Origin: Heterodera schachtii
Lineage: Eukaryota; Nematoda; Chromadorea; Rhabditida; Heteroderidae
Assembly: GCA_023374025.1 (NCBI GenBank)
Contig: SIJG01000182.1
Span: 122,900 to 186,899 of the forward strand
DNA: 64,000 nt
Direction of reading: 5' to 3'
Shown: piece by piece, positions 21,268 to 31,865 of the stretch
Layout of the letters: each line of letters starts with the position of its first letter
Numbering within the stretch: position 1 is the stretch's first letter
The notes under the pieces: generated by a model
Told to the model about the DNA's origin: nothing
Databases searched by the model: none
What the model saw: the letters and a program-made list of their open reading frames with translations, nothing else
Program-made: the position numbers and the translations under genes

Positions 21268-22502
21268 ACTAGTAGCTTTAATTACAAATTTATAAATATT
21301 ATATTTTCATTTATTACTTTTATCGATCAATTCAATCATAATATAGCGTTTTCATATTGCTTTACATTTTATTATGATTTTCGATTTACACCCATTGACG
21401 TAAATCTGTAAAATTAATTTTACATGCTACAAAATACAATGTTTGAATAGAAAGCAGAACTGTGCCGAGCAAAAGTGATCATTAAATTGAACTGATCACT
21501 AATCGACACGAAATTAATGTTAGAATTATGCCGAACGAAAGTGATCAGACTTCGGCGTCAAAAAATTCGGATTTTGAACTTTGAGTTTTTTTTTGGAAAT
21601 ATACACTCCCTAATGATGGTGCTCAATTACTAATAATGAAAACCTTTTCTAATTTCTCAAAAATATTTTGCTGAAATTTATTCAACTAAATCAAAAACTT
21701 TTCGCGGCGTGTGCCTATGGCTCCTTTTGATCCAAAAGGCATGCAATTTTTGTAAATTTTCAAAGAATACGGCAAAATTTCCAATTTTTTAAGCATTTTT
21801 TTATGCTGAACAAAAAAGTCAAGGACACCTAAGAGATCAGACAATTTCTTCATGGTGAAATCAGTACCCCAAAAATAAATAGGGAAATATTCAGAAAAAT
21901 TCTCTAGCGGTCTCGAAAATTTTCTCGTTAAAGATTATTATGATGGACAGAAAGAGAAAAATTTTCTACAAAATGCAAAAACTGCACGAGCTATGGCTTC
22001 AAGATGCTAAGGTTTCCGGGCGATGAATTTCCAAGTCCTAAAAATTGCTGTAAAAACTTTAGCACTTAGAAGGTATTGAAAAAATCGGTAAACCCTTATA
22101 GTTTCTTGTTAATTCAAGTAGGTTTCCAAAAAACCTTATCTGATAAAATTTTCGCATTTTTTAATATAATATTTTGTAAAGAATAATGAAAAAACTTTTA
22201 GGGTTTGGATTGAAATAACAAAAATTCAAAATGTCATTCGATACATTAATTGGTTTTCTTTGTTCCGGGCCATCCCAAATGCTTGTCCAAAAATGTTCGG
22301 CCATTGTATTCGAATCTAATCCAGTAACTATTAGCTGTAATTACAAATTTATAAATATTATATTTTCATTTATTACTTTTATCGATCAATTCAATCATAA
22401 TATAGCGTTTTCATATTGCTTTACATTTTATTATGATTTTCGATTTACACCCATTGACGTAAATCTGTAAAATTAATTTTACATGCTACAAAATACAATG
22501 TT
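21236..22502. repeat. Direct repeat, about 210 bp, copies about 1.06 kb apart
   Basis: Copies at about 21236-21448 and 22297-22502 both run from CGGCCATTGTATTCGAATC to CAAAATACAATGTTTGA and differ at only a few bases. The second copy ends about 120 bp before the ATG of the secreted ubiquitin-like gene, so it supplies that gene's upstream region. The 21470-22220 interval between copies has no recognised gene. Confidence 0.85.
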
Positions 22503-22514
22503 TGAGCAGAATTC

Positions 22515-22535
22515 TCCCCCATAAAAGGCTGCCCT
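22515..22535 (+). promoter_or_regulatory. Possible TATA-like element for the ubiquitin-like gene
   Basis: CCCCCATAAAAGGCTGCCCT lies about 100 bp before the ATG at 22626, the most TATA-like motif in the short upstream region. This is a guess from position and sequence only. Confidence 0.3.
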
Positions 22536-22625
22536 TGACAGTGGTGAAGCAACATTCTTCTCATCCCCCACTTCCATTCCAAATTCCCCTCCCTTATTCT
22601 TTCAAATTTCCATTAAATTTCCCAA

Positions 22626-23168
22626 ATGAATTATTTTCACTTCATCGGCATTTATGCTGGACTAGCAATGCTTATGCTGATGATAATGCGATCATCCATT
22701 GCGTTGGATAAATTTGAAATTTCCGTTCAATACAAACAGGAAAAACATACATTTGAGGTGGATGACGAGTATACTGTAGGAAAACTGAAGTATATGATCT
22801 ATGAAAAAATAAAAATATACACCTCATCTCAAAAATTGACATTCCCACCGAATAATGAAGAGCTTGCTGACTCTACAAAAATGAGTAATATTGGAAAAAA
22901 TGCTTCTTTGCTGTTAACGCGTATGATTACACTTGGCTTCCAACATAAAAATGACTATTTCGGCGTAATTGTGGAAGAAATGGAAAAAGTATCATCTGTG
23001 AAGGAGAAGGTCATGGCAGAGCTCAAGAAAAAAGACAATCAGCTTAACAATATAACATTGAAATACAATGGAACTGAGCTTGAAGATGATGAAGAAATTG
23101 GCTCTTATAGCATTGAGAAAAAAGCAACAGTTTACGTTTATGAATCTCGAGCAAGTTCGGGTGATTAA
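22626..23168 (+). CDS. Secreted protein with two ubiquitin-like domains (single exon)
   Basis: A 180-residue uninterrupted frame. Residues 1-27 form a signal peptide (hydrophobic GIYAGLAMLMLMIM core, likely cleavage after SIA). Two ubiquitin-like domains follow. The first is about residues 30-100 (ISVQYKQEKHTFEVDDEYTV, then KLKYMIYEKIKIYTSSQKLT, ending SLLLTR). The second is about 102-173 (ITLGFQHKNDYFGVIVEEME, then SVKEKVMAELKKKDNQLNNI, LKYNGTELEDDEEIGSYSIE and VYVYES). The L.YNG.EL.DD..I..Y.I pattern is the classic ubiquitin beta-grasp C-terminal half. There is no C-terminal Gly-Gly, so conjugation is unlikely, and no lysine-rich ribosomal extension. Secreted ubiquitin-fold proteins are known effectors of cyst nematodes, where they enter host cells and affect immunity. 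Two tandem diverged domains behind a signal peptide fits that theme, though the host role is inference. No intron is seen, and codon use is even and intact. This is the best-preserved gene in the window. Confidence 0.8.
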   Translation: MNYFHFIGIYAGLAMLMLMIMRSSIALDKFEISVQYKQEKHTFEVDDEYTVGKLKYMIYEKIKIYTSSQKLTFPPNNEELADSTKMSNIGKNASLLLTRMITLGFQHKNDYFGVIVEEMEKVSSVKEKVMAELKKKDNQLNNITLKYNGTELEDDEEIGSYSIEKKATVYVYESRASSGD

Positions 23169-23553
23169 CTCACTTCTCCGTTGCTAAACGATTGACCATT
23201 CATCGTTCGTTTTTCTTGAACCTTTTTGGCGATCTGTCCTTCTTTATTTGTCCACTCTTTCTTTCGCTGACTGTCACACCTTTCACTGTCAATTTAGCTT
23301 ACAATTAGTTTTTTCTTTTTCATTTTATGCATTTTATACATATCGTTGTTTCAATTTGCATAAAAACCGTAAAATTCAGAGTCATGGTTATATGTTTTTT
23401 AACAGGGATGGCATTCCGAGGCTCCAAAAATTTTCGCAACTCTGAATTCAGAAGCCAAAAAAAAACGGACAATTGCGCCTCGACACTTGCGCCGACCAGC
23501 AAAACTGGACATTTGCTCAAAAAAATATTTTAAGCAATTTCAATCAATTTTAT
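23169..23553. other. 3' flank with a dispersed repeat
   Basis: No exon was seen. The segment 23465-23553 (GCCTCGACACTTGCGCCGAC onward) repeats 9225-9310. Confidence 0.5.
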
Positions 23554-24407
23554 TCAAAAACCCAATTCTTTGTTCTGCTCGGTATTTTCAACAACCTTCA
23601 AGTCTTCCTTTGCCTGCAAATCCTTTCTAAATCCATCAAATCCCTTATGATTTTCTCCCATAAATTTTTCCAATTTTTCTGAGGACACATTGCCAAACAG
23701 TGCGATTTTTTCTGCATTTTTCTCGTAATCCTTTGGCTTACATTTCCCCTCCAAATAGTCAATGATTCCTTTGGCAGTCATTTCGCTTTTCCGGCTCAAT
23801 GATTAACATATTCTAAACAAAAATAAATGAATCAATATAATCTAATTAACGGACTTACCACGGAAAGGAAGACAATCTCTGGCATTTTGTCCGATACCGT
23901 AAGAATGTCACTGATAACTGTCAAATATCTGTCCCACCACTTTTTCGATGGCCAATCTCTTTCTAATTCGAAATTGGGTTTTTTAAATTTATAAATTTTT
24001 TCTGGCAGTTTTAATTTTGTAGTTGAGGCTTAAATTCTCCTCTTTCATATTTCAATTTTGCGCTTCGAAACAATTCACCAATTTTCGCATTCAACGTTCA
24101 GAGGTATATCCCCGGGGTATTTTGGTGATCAATTGTAAAATGATAAGCCCAGCTGACCAAATGTCCATTTTTGGACTGACCTTACATTTATGGTAACACA
24201 AATATTAAATTATTTTAATATTTTATTAAATTTTATTCACCTCAACATCGCCCTGTTTATTTGGTGATAAATGCTAAAAAAATTGAAAATACATAAAAGC
24301 TTATTAAGCATTGACTTTAAGCAGTTCAGGCGCGGTAAAGTAAGAAGGATATTCCAAAAGATTTTCTTTGACGTTCCCTTTTTTGTCCATCCAAAAAAGA
24401 ACGGGGG
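23554..24407 (-). pseudogene. Protein-kinase-fold gene, TBCK-like, partial and frameshifted
   Basis: Minus-strand exons carry kinase subdomains VIII-XI in order. Exon 24407-24316: VKENLLEYPSYFTAPELLK (activation segment and APE). Exon 24273-24241: HLSPNKQGDVE. Exon from 24180: SPKMDIWSAGLIILQLITKI (subdomain IX, D-W-S-G). Exon ending at a GTAAGT donor near 23858: DRYLTVISDILTVSDKMPEI. Last exon from about 23812: NMLIIEPEKR, then after a one-base shift MTAKGIIDYLEGK (subdomain XI), ending near 23554. The YPSYxAPE and SPKxDIWSxGLII patterns recall the pseudokinase domain of TBCK, a TBC-domain protein linked to mTOR signalling; this family call is from memory and moderate. The N-terminal lobe and a TBC domain are absent. 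A stop also follows GYTSER, so exon borders there are unresolved. It is decayed or affected by assembly indels. Confidence 0.6.
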
Positions 24408-24740
24408 CTTAATTTATGAAAATAAAATAAAATAACAAATAAAATATTTGATTAAAAAGAATTATTAGTTTTAAATTTATTAATGATATATTTAAGCACA
24501 TTTTGCGCTTCTACTCTAAAAGGATTAAAATAAAGAATTTTGCTTTTGACTTTGACTTTACTCAAATTCAAAAATATTGCTTATAATAAAAAATTAAGTC
24601 TTGACCTTGAAATGTTTTTTTTTTGACTTCGATTCCACTATTAATTCAAATACAATTAAATTCCATGGAGCAAAAATTAAGTGAATGTCAACTTAAAAAT
24701 AATTCAAAAATTGTTGTTCGTGATTCGATTTTCATTTAAT
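24408..24740. other. AT-rich, no gene seen
   Basis: No kinase N-lobe exons could be found here. Only AT-rich sequence with short frames. Confidence 0.4.
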
Positions 24741-25017
24741 AAATAGAGGGCTTCCTTTTTTCGGCATTAAATAGGCACTAAAATAGGCAAATAATTTTTT
24801 AAATTAATTTTTAGCAAAACACATAAAAACTTCAATTTTATAAACATTTTTCGAATAAGGATAAATTTTTAGCAAAAATTTTTATTAGAAAAAATTAAAT
24901 GTTGAGACCAATTTTTGGGAAAAATTTTTTTTCAATTCTTTGGGGAGTATTTTCTAAATTTTTTCGGGCCATTTCTTAGGTGTGTATTTTTCGTTTTTAT
25001 TGCATTTTTGGGTGCTA

Positions 25018-25150
25018 GGTCGAACCGAAAATAGTCTCAGTGTGGGCGAACCGAAAATGGTCTCAGTGTGGGCGAACCGAAAAACTGTCTCAGTGTGGGC
25101 GAACCGAAAATGGTCTCAGTGTGGGCGAACCGCAAATAGTCTCAGTGTGA
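25018..25150 (+). repeat. Left terminal minisatellite array of the MULE, about 5 units
   Basis: Units GAACCGAAAATAGTCTCAGT followed by GTGGGC repeat about five times, in inverted orientation relative to the array at 29690-31865. Variants ATGGTCTCAG and AACTGTCTCAG match variants in the right array. Confidence 0.95.
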
Positions 25151-25382
25151 ATAAAAAGATTTAAATTTAATTATACGATTCACTAAATCATATAATTATA
25201 TAAAAAAATAATAGTGTGTAAATCAATAATTCCCAACACGTATAATTTTACGAGCTACGTAAATAAAAAAAATTAATATGCATATGATGGATTTTATATG
25301 TTAACGCAAAAAATAAAAATATAATCATAATTTTATCTGTTAGTTGTATTTATTTATCATAATATTGCTATAATTTAGAAAA

Positions 25383-27260
25383 ATGAATAAAATTTTTATT
25401 TTAAAACTTATAATTTTATTCTTATTTGAATATTCTACAACCAGCAAGTCTGGCTTTGAAGAATTTATAAAAAATCACGAAGCTATTGAACTCGTCAAAA
25501 GCTACCAAAATAAAGAAATTAATTCCATAATAAAACTCCATGAACAAATGCAATTGAAAGGGATTAAGTTAAGCTTATGTACGTTGAAACGTTACTTGGC
25601 CAAACTAACTGTCGTTTCCGCACACACAAACAAAAATGATTCTTACACAACTGATGCCCCAATACCCGAGATCAAAGCTGAAAAATGTTTCTCACGAGAT
25701 TTAACAAAAACTGTTTTTATAATTGGAAACGAACCGAACTGGAGGAAATACCGTCGAATGAATGACAAAAATGAGGACATTATATATTTCTTGTTCAAAA
25801 TGTCTCTATTTAAGTGAACAAGAAAAAAATGTTAATGTTAAATCAATTGTTTCATCAGCAGTTTTGCGACAGGGGAAAAATCTCGTTATGTTGCACTCTA
25901 AACATAATGCTAAGTGTAAGCCAGAAGAGTTAGAGAAAATTGAAGCAGAACAAGTCGATAGAGAACAAAGGAAAGAACATTTGAAGTGTGAGTCAGAAGG
26001 CAAAGTCATTTGGCGTCAAGGCTTATCAAAGGTACGAGAAACTGACTTAAAAAACAATACAGATCCGTTGGATGAAAATTCGATTTCGAATAATTATCCT
26101 TCATGGATATCAGTTCGTCGTGCTTACAAACGAAAGAGGCAACAGCAACAAGGCACCGATTCTAATGACCCTTTTGATGTCCCCGAAAGATTACAATTAA
26201 CGAAATTAGGATCACTCAAACTATTAATGGGAAAAACAATTGTTGGAACTGAATGGATGATATATAAAAATCGGGATATTGGAATTATGCTTTTTGCATC
26301 AAAAATTCAATTAGAAGCTGCTAAAAATTGCAAAGTAATGGTAGCAGACGCTACATTTGAGATAGCGCCTAGAGGATTTAGACAAATATGGCTTATTCAT
26401 GGACTGGTAAAAATCATTAAAAATTAAGCATAAAAATTGAATAAGTTAATAATTGTTGAAAAATAAAAACATAATTTAAATGTATAAATATTTTAGTATG
26501 AAACCAATGAAGGAAACGAATGGGTAGTTCTCGCATTTTCATTAATGGAACGAAAAGATCAACTCTCTTATGAAACTATTTTAAAAGAACTTTCTGATCG
26601 TTGGGGAAACGAAACAATAGAACAAATCGAACGGATACATGTTGATTACGAAAAAGCAGAAATCAATGCTTTTATTAAATTCTTTGGTCAGCAAAAAATA
26701 TACGGGTGTATTGTTCATTTTATACGCGCTGCTTTGCGACATATGCAAACGGAATTACCAAGACTGTGGAGGGAATATATAAAAGAGAAAAGAGAAAATG
26801 GACCAATCTATAAGTATATCAGAAGGCTTTTAGCTTTACCTATTTTAAATAAAAACGAAATCCATCGAATATGGCCGCACATAAAAAATTTTGAAGTTGA
26901 AGAAGATTTAAAAGAAAACTTAGACGGATTTCTTCGTTACTTTGATAAAGAATGGATTAGAAAAATTGAACTAGGAAATTTGTGGAATTTTAATAAATTG
27001 TCGAGAACCCGGGGTACAAATCCAGCAGAAGCATGGCATTCTGCCATTAAAAAGTTTGTAATAATATTAGCCATCATTTTACTAAAAATTTAGGGAACCA
27101 AGCAGTGTTCGTAATGCGACGGTACCCGTTTTTTTAAATTTTTTCCAAACAGTTATGTCAGAAATAGATGACCGCATCATAAAAATTAAAAATGGGAAAT
27201 CGAAACCTAGACCAAGAAATAAATTATATTCAGCACTAGAGAATATGAGGTCACTAATCT
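25383..27260 (+). CDS. MULE transposase with WRKY/FLYWCH-type zinc finger
   Basis: The first frame (25383 to about 25785) has a hydrophobic start, a helical ELVKSYQNKEINSIIKLHEQ segment and then NWRKYRRMNDKNEDIIYF. A one-base shift leads into CSKCLYLSEQEKN...HSKHNAKC, a C-x2-C...H-x4-C zinc finger of the WRKY-GCM1/FLYWCH type used for DNA binding. The catalytic core follows. VADATFEIAPRGFRQIWLIH holds the first Asp. After an intron (GTAAAA donor at about 26407, TTTTAG acceptor near 26495) comes HVDYEKAEINAF with the second Asp, then GCIVHFIRAALRHMQ with the usual C-x3-H. TRGTNPAEAWHS holds the catalytic Glu (position 3 of DDE). After the next intron comes EPSSVRNATVPVFLNFFQTV. All DDE residues are present. 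The zinc-finger frameshift (an extra T near 25783) is either inactivation or an assembly error. Exons appear to continue in frame into the OTU region. Confidence 0.85.
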
Positions 27261-27299
27261 TTAAATAAATATTAAAGCATTTTTATAAATATAGGGTCT

Positions 27300-28358
27300 G
27301 CTTATTTCCCAATTTCACGATGAAAGTGATTTTGTGCAAAATACTGAGCATTTTCTTAATAGAATTTCATATTTAATTCTTCAAATGAATGAGCCAGGAA
27401 ATAAAACAAACAAAGATGCTAGAAAAAATGAGGTTTAATTTTATAAAATGGCATTTATATTATAATAAATAAATTTAAAAATTTAAAGCGAAAAAGAAAA
27501 TTGGATAAAATCGGTGATAAGGATTTTGATTCACCAACAGAAGGAGAACAAGAGTTACCAACAGAAGAGAACAAAATAATCGAGAATGAACCCGAACAAA
27601 AGACAGTTTTTTATTCCTTTCAAAAACAGCCTAGCAAAATTAAATTTATATTTAATCCTCCTTCGGAAAGTGAAAAAATTCTTTTTTGCCAAAAATGGGA
27701 TTATATTTATGAAGCTTCAAGCAATAAATTTGCTGATAAATTTGAGTTTGAAGCAGACAATTATGGGCCTGGATGCGTACAACAAATTGTTGGAGATGGA
27801 AATTGTGGATTTCGCAGCCTCTCATGGGCATTAACAGGCACAGAAATAAATCATGATGATATACGACAAGATATAATGAATTTTGTAGAAGATACATTAA
27901 ATCAGTACGACATCGATTCAGAAGGAAATGATTGGTGGGGTAAGAGAATAGCAATGTCATATTTAGGCCATGATAATTTGTTAAATTATTTAAATTACAA
28001 TTAAGAGATGTTTTTTTCTGAGAAAGCTGCTGTTATTGATCATATTTCCCAAAAAAAAAATCCAGCGCAAAATGCTTCCGAAGTAAATAAATGGATGAAT
28101 GAATTTGATGCATTTGCTTTTTCAAAATTATTTAAAATAAACATTATTATTTGTACAACAAAAGAAAATAAAACGTTTTGGCAAATTTTTACTCCCACAA
28201 TGAACAAAAGTGTTAGTAAGCTTAATTTATTTAATTTTAATATAAAAATTATTTAGTTATTAAATTGGGAACAAGCAGAAGGTCGACCAAGTGTTTTTGT
28301 TTACAATTCTTTGAATCATTACGAGGTGATCGTCGACCCGATTAAACTTGGGAATTGA
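27300..28358 (+). CDS. OTU-type cysteine protease domain, probably C-terminal part of the transposase polyprotein
   Basis: Exon 27300-27431 (GLLISQFHDESDFVQNTEHF then LNRISYLILQMNEPGNKTNK) ends at AAAAATGAG|GTTTAA. It is continued in frame after TTAAAG at 27488 by an acidic linker and then GPGCVQQIVGDGNCGFRSLS, WALTGTEINHDDIRQDIMNF. The D-G-N-C-G-F-R-S motif is the OTU catalytic Asp/Cys box. An exon at about 28010-28211 continues (NKWMNEFDAFAFSKLFKINI, FWQIFTPTMNKS). The last exon, 28257-28358, reads SVFVYNSLNHYEVIVDPIKL with the catalytic His in NHYEV. OTU proteases remove ubiquitin or similar modifiers. In a transposon this may protect the transposase or interfere with host silencing; that is inference. 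One frame break near 28004 looks like an intron (AATTAAG acceptor). Catalytic residues appear complete. Confidence 0.8.
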
Positions 28359-28744
28359 TATTTAAATTTATTTAAAAAAATTCATACATAGCACATTTAG
28401 TTATTCAAAACTGATTTCCAAAATGGCGAAACATTATGCCTTATTGATAAAGTGATAAATTTTCTTTGCCTCCTTTTTCAATATTTAACAAATTATAAAT
28501 TCCCGAAATAGAAAATTAACTGATAACAAAAGAGTAGAAAATTAACTGATAACAAAAGACTTTATTTCAATATTATTGTCTTGCTTAAGGACTAACAAGC
28601 ACTAAAAAATCAACACATTGAAATTTTTAAATTATCTTTTTTCACAGCAAAATATAAAAACATTTCAATTTGGGCTGAGCGGGCGTGGCGTTGTCTGTTT
28701 CCTTCATGGTCTAAAAATTTTATTTAGATAAATTGTCATTTTTT

Positions 28745-29172
28745 CTAACCGGTAAAACAAATCTCCTCTAAATTCGGAGTGCGCCAAATTTGCTCAATTT
28801 TGGAAAATAAAAAGTCATTATTAAAAGTCTCAACATCCATCGTGATTGTGTGTTCGTCAATTCTCATTTTAAGCGGAAAAAAACTTTCAATCGTTGGACA
28901 TCTGTTTAACAGGGGAATTAAATTCTTATGATATAAGCCTTTTGAGTAGGTAGGTAAACTGACTAACATTTTCCATTAACACCATGTATGCTGTAGGATA
29001 TCAAATATCCAACCACCGCCGATCCGACCACAATTGGTATCAAAACGAGAGCTGCAATACCTCCAATTGCTAAAACAGTGAGGATAGCACGACGATGTAC
29101 CGGTTTTTGTTCGATTTTGACACTTTGGTAAAGTATAAGGTACAAAAATAAAATTTTTTTGATTGGATGCAT
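28745..29172 (-). CDS. Transposon accessory membrane protein (two overlapping frames)
   Basis: Minus strand, convergent with the transposase. The first frame (29172-28963) starts MHPIKKILFLYLILYQSVKI, a signal-peptide-like segment. After a basic stretch (KPVHRRA) it has a long hydrophobic span, ILTVLAIGGIAALVLIPIVV then GSAVVGYLISYSI. The second (28969-28745) starts MLVSLPTYSKGLYHKNLIPL and continues NRCPTIESFFPLKMRIDEHT, NNDFLFSKIEQIWRTPNLEE. The stop and start overlap as ATGTTAG, so it is either two overlapping genes or one membrane protein broken by a frameshift; the second is simpler. No family was recognised. Its position inside the termini and opposite strand suggest a second gene of the transposon. 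Confidence 0.6.
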
Positions 29173-29295
29173 TGTTGCGATTGGGAGGGATTATTTAATT
29201 AAATTTTTTGAATTATAGATTAATAAATTAGCTTAAATACTCAGATTTTACTATGACATTCTTATGTTATCAATTTTCGCTATTTGGGAATCAAA

Positions 29296-29505
29296 ATTAT
29301 AAAATCTTTACATGAAATGCAAAGAAAATTAGCACCTTATCAATTGTGTTCAATTAATTTGTGAATTTTTCCTTTTTTAGTTTTGTAATAAAAATTATAA
29401 ATTCTTTACATGAAATGCAAAGAAAATTAGCACCTTATCAATTGTGTTCAATTAATTTGTGAATTTTTCCTTTTTTAGTTTTGTAATAAAAATTATAAAT
29501 TCTTT
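29296..29505. repeat. Tandem duplication, about 105 bp x 2
   Basis: The unit AAAATTATAAATTCTTTACA TGAAATGCAAAG...CCTTTTTTAGTTTTGTAAT is present twice in a row inside the MULE, between the membrane-protein gene and the right terminus. Very few differences are seen, so it is recent. Confidence 0.9.
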
Positions 29506-29689
29506 TCTATAAAGCATTCAATAAAAATTAAATCGAAATTATATTTACAGTTCAAAATTAATATTTTAAATTAAATTTTTATTTTATCAATCACTGGGCT
29601 TTTTTTGTGGAACGACTCACCACGGTGGAAAATTAAAAAAATATAATTATTTGATTTAGTGAATCGTATAATTAAATTTAAATATTTTT

Positions 29690-31865
29690 ATTCACACTGA
29701 GACTATTTGCGGTTCGCCCACACTGAGACAGTTTTTCGGTTCGCCCACACTGAGACCATTTTCGGTTCGCCCACACTGAGACTATTTTCGGTTCGCCCAC
29801 ACTGAGACTATTTGCGGTTCGCCCTCACTGAGACAGTTTTTCGGTTCGCCCACACTGAGACTATTTTCGGTTCGCCCACACTGAGACAGTTTTTCGGTTC
29901 GCCCACACTGAGACTATTTTCGGTTCGCCCACACTGAGACTATTTTCGGTTCGCCCACACTGAGACTATTTTCGGTTCGCCCACACTGAGACTATTTGCG
30001 GTTCGCCCTCACTGAGACAGTTTTTCGGTTCGCCCACACTGAGACTATTTTCGGTTCGCCCACACTGAGACTATTTGCGGTTCGCCCTCACTGAGACAGT
30101 TTTTCGGTTCGCCCACACTGAGACTATTTTCGGTTCGCCCACACTGAGACAGTTTTTCGGTTCGCCCACACTGAGACTATTTTCGGTTCGCCCACACTGA
30201 GACTATTTTCGGTTCGCCCACACTGAGACTATTTTCGGTTCGCCCACACTGAGACTATTTGCGGTTCGCCCTCACTGAGACAGTTTTTCGGTTCGCCCAC
30301 ACTGAGACTATTTTCGGTTCGCCCACACTGAGACAGTTTTTCGGTTCGCCCACACTGAGACTATTTTCGGTTCGCCCACACTGAGACTATTTTCGGTTCG
30401 CCCACACTGAGACTATTTTCGGTTCGCCCACACTGAGACTATTTTCGGTTCGCCCACACTGAGACTATTTTCGGTTCGCCCACACTGAGACTATTTTCGG
30501 TTCGCCCACACTGAGACTATTTTCGGTTCGCCCACACTGAGACTATTTTCGGTTCGCCCACACTGAGACTATTTTCGGTTCGCCCACACTGAGACTATTT
30601 GCGGTTCGCCCTCACTGAGACAGTTTTTCGGTTCGCCCACACTGAGACTATTTTCGGTTCGCCCACACTGAGACAGTTTTTCGGTTCGCCCACACTGAGA
30701 CTATTTTCGGTTCGCCCACACTGAGACTATTTTCGGTTCGCCCACACTGAGACTATTTTCGGTTCGCCCACACTGAGACAGTTTTTCGGTTCGCCCACAC
30801 TGAGACCATTTTCGGTTCGCCCTCACTGAGACAGTTTTTCGGTTCGCCCACACTGAGACTATTTTCGGTTCGCCCACACTGAGACAGTTTTTCGGTTCGC
30901 CCACACTGAGACTATTTTCGGTTCGCCCACACTGAGACTATTTTCGGTTCGCCCACACTGAGACTATTTTCGGTTCGCCCACACTGAGACAGTTTTTCGG
31001 TTCGCCCACACTGAGACCATTTTCGGTTCGCCCACACTGAGACTATTTTCGGTTCGCCCACACTGAGACTATTTTCGGTTCGCCCACACTGAGACAGTTT
31101 TTCGGTTCGCCCACACTGAGACTATTTGCGGTTCGCCCTCACTGAGACTATTTTCGGTTCGCCCACACTGAGACTATTTTCGGTTCGCCCACACTGAGAC
31201 TATTTGCGGTTCGCCCTCACTGAGACTATTTGCGGTTCGCCCTCACTGAGACTATTTTCGGTTCGCCCACACTGAGACTATTTTCGGTTCGCCCACACTG
31301 AGACTATTTGCGGTTCGCCCTCACTGAGACTATTTTCGGTTCGCCCACACTGAGACTATTTGCGGTTCGCCCTCACTGAGACTATTTTCGGTTCGCCCAC
31401 ACTGAGACTATTTTCGGTTCGCCCACACTGAGACTATTTGCGGTTCGCCCTCACTGAGACTATTTTCGGTTCGCCCACACTGAGACTATTTTCGGTTCGC
31501 CCACACTGAGACTATTTTCGGTTCGCCCACACTGAGACTATTTGCGGTTCGCCCTCACTGAGACTATTTTCGGTTCGCCCACACTGAGACTATTTTCGGT
31601 TCGCCCACACTGAGACCATTTTCGGTTCGCCCACACTGAGACTATTTTCGGTTCGCCCACACTGAGACCATTTTCGGTTCGCCCACACTGAGACTATTTT
31701 CGGTTCGCCCACACTGAGACCATTTTCGGTTCGCCCACACTGAGACTATTTTCGGTTCGCCCACACTGAGACCATTTTCGGTTCGCCCACACTGAGACTA
31801 TTTTCGGTTCGCCCACACTGAGACCATTTTCGGTTCGCCCACACTGAGACTATTTTCGGTTCGTC
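29690..31865. repeat. Right terminal minisatellite array of the MULE, about 80 units with higher-order pattern
   Basis: About 2.18 kb of the 26-27-bp unit CGGTTCGCCCACACTGAGAC with variable tails TATTTT, CATTTT, TATTTG and AGTTTTT, plus a CCCTCAC variant that accompanies the TATTTG tail. The variants recur in blocks: for example TATTTG/CCCTCAC followed by AGTTTTT, TATTTT, AGTTTTT and several TATTTT units, at about 29990, 30070, 30250 and 30600. The last 300 bp alternate CATTTT and TATTTT. This shows higher-order amplification. Open frames across it are repeat artefacts. Confidence 0.95.

Noticed and set aside
22231..22470. 79-residue frame MSFDTLIGFLCSG... as a gene upstream of the ubiquitin-like gene.
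   Set aside because: Most of it lies in the 210-bp non-coding direct repeat, and the first copy has a different frame context.
30701..30904. Open frame across the minisatellite (GEPKIVSVWANRK repeats).
   Set aside because: Pure translation of the repeat unit in a single phase for a few units, broken by 27-bp variants.
29690..31865. Resemblance to a CRISPR array (regular 26-bp repeats).
   Set aside because: There are no unique spacers; the whole unit repeats with a few fixed variants, an inverted copy sits at the other transposon end, and the DNA is eukaryotic.
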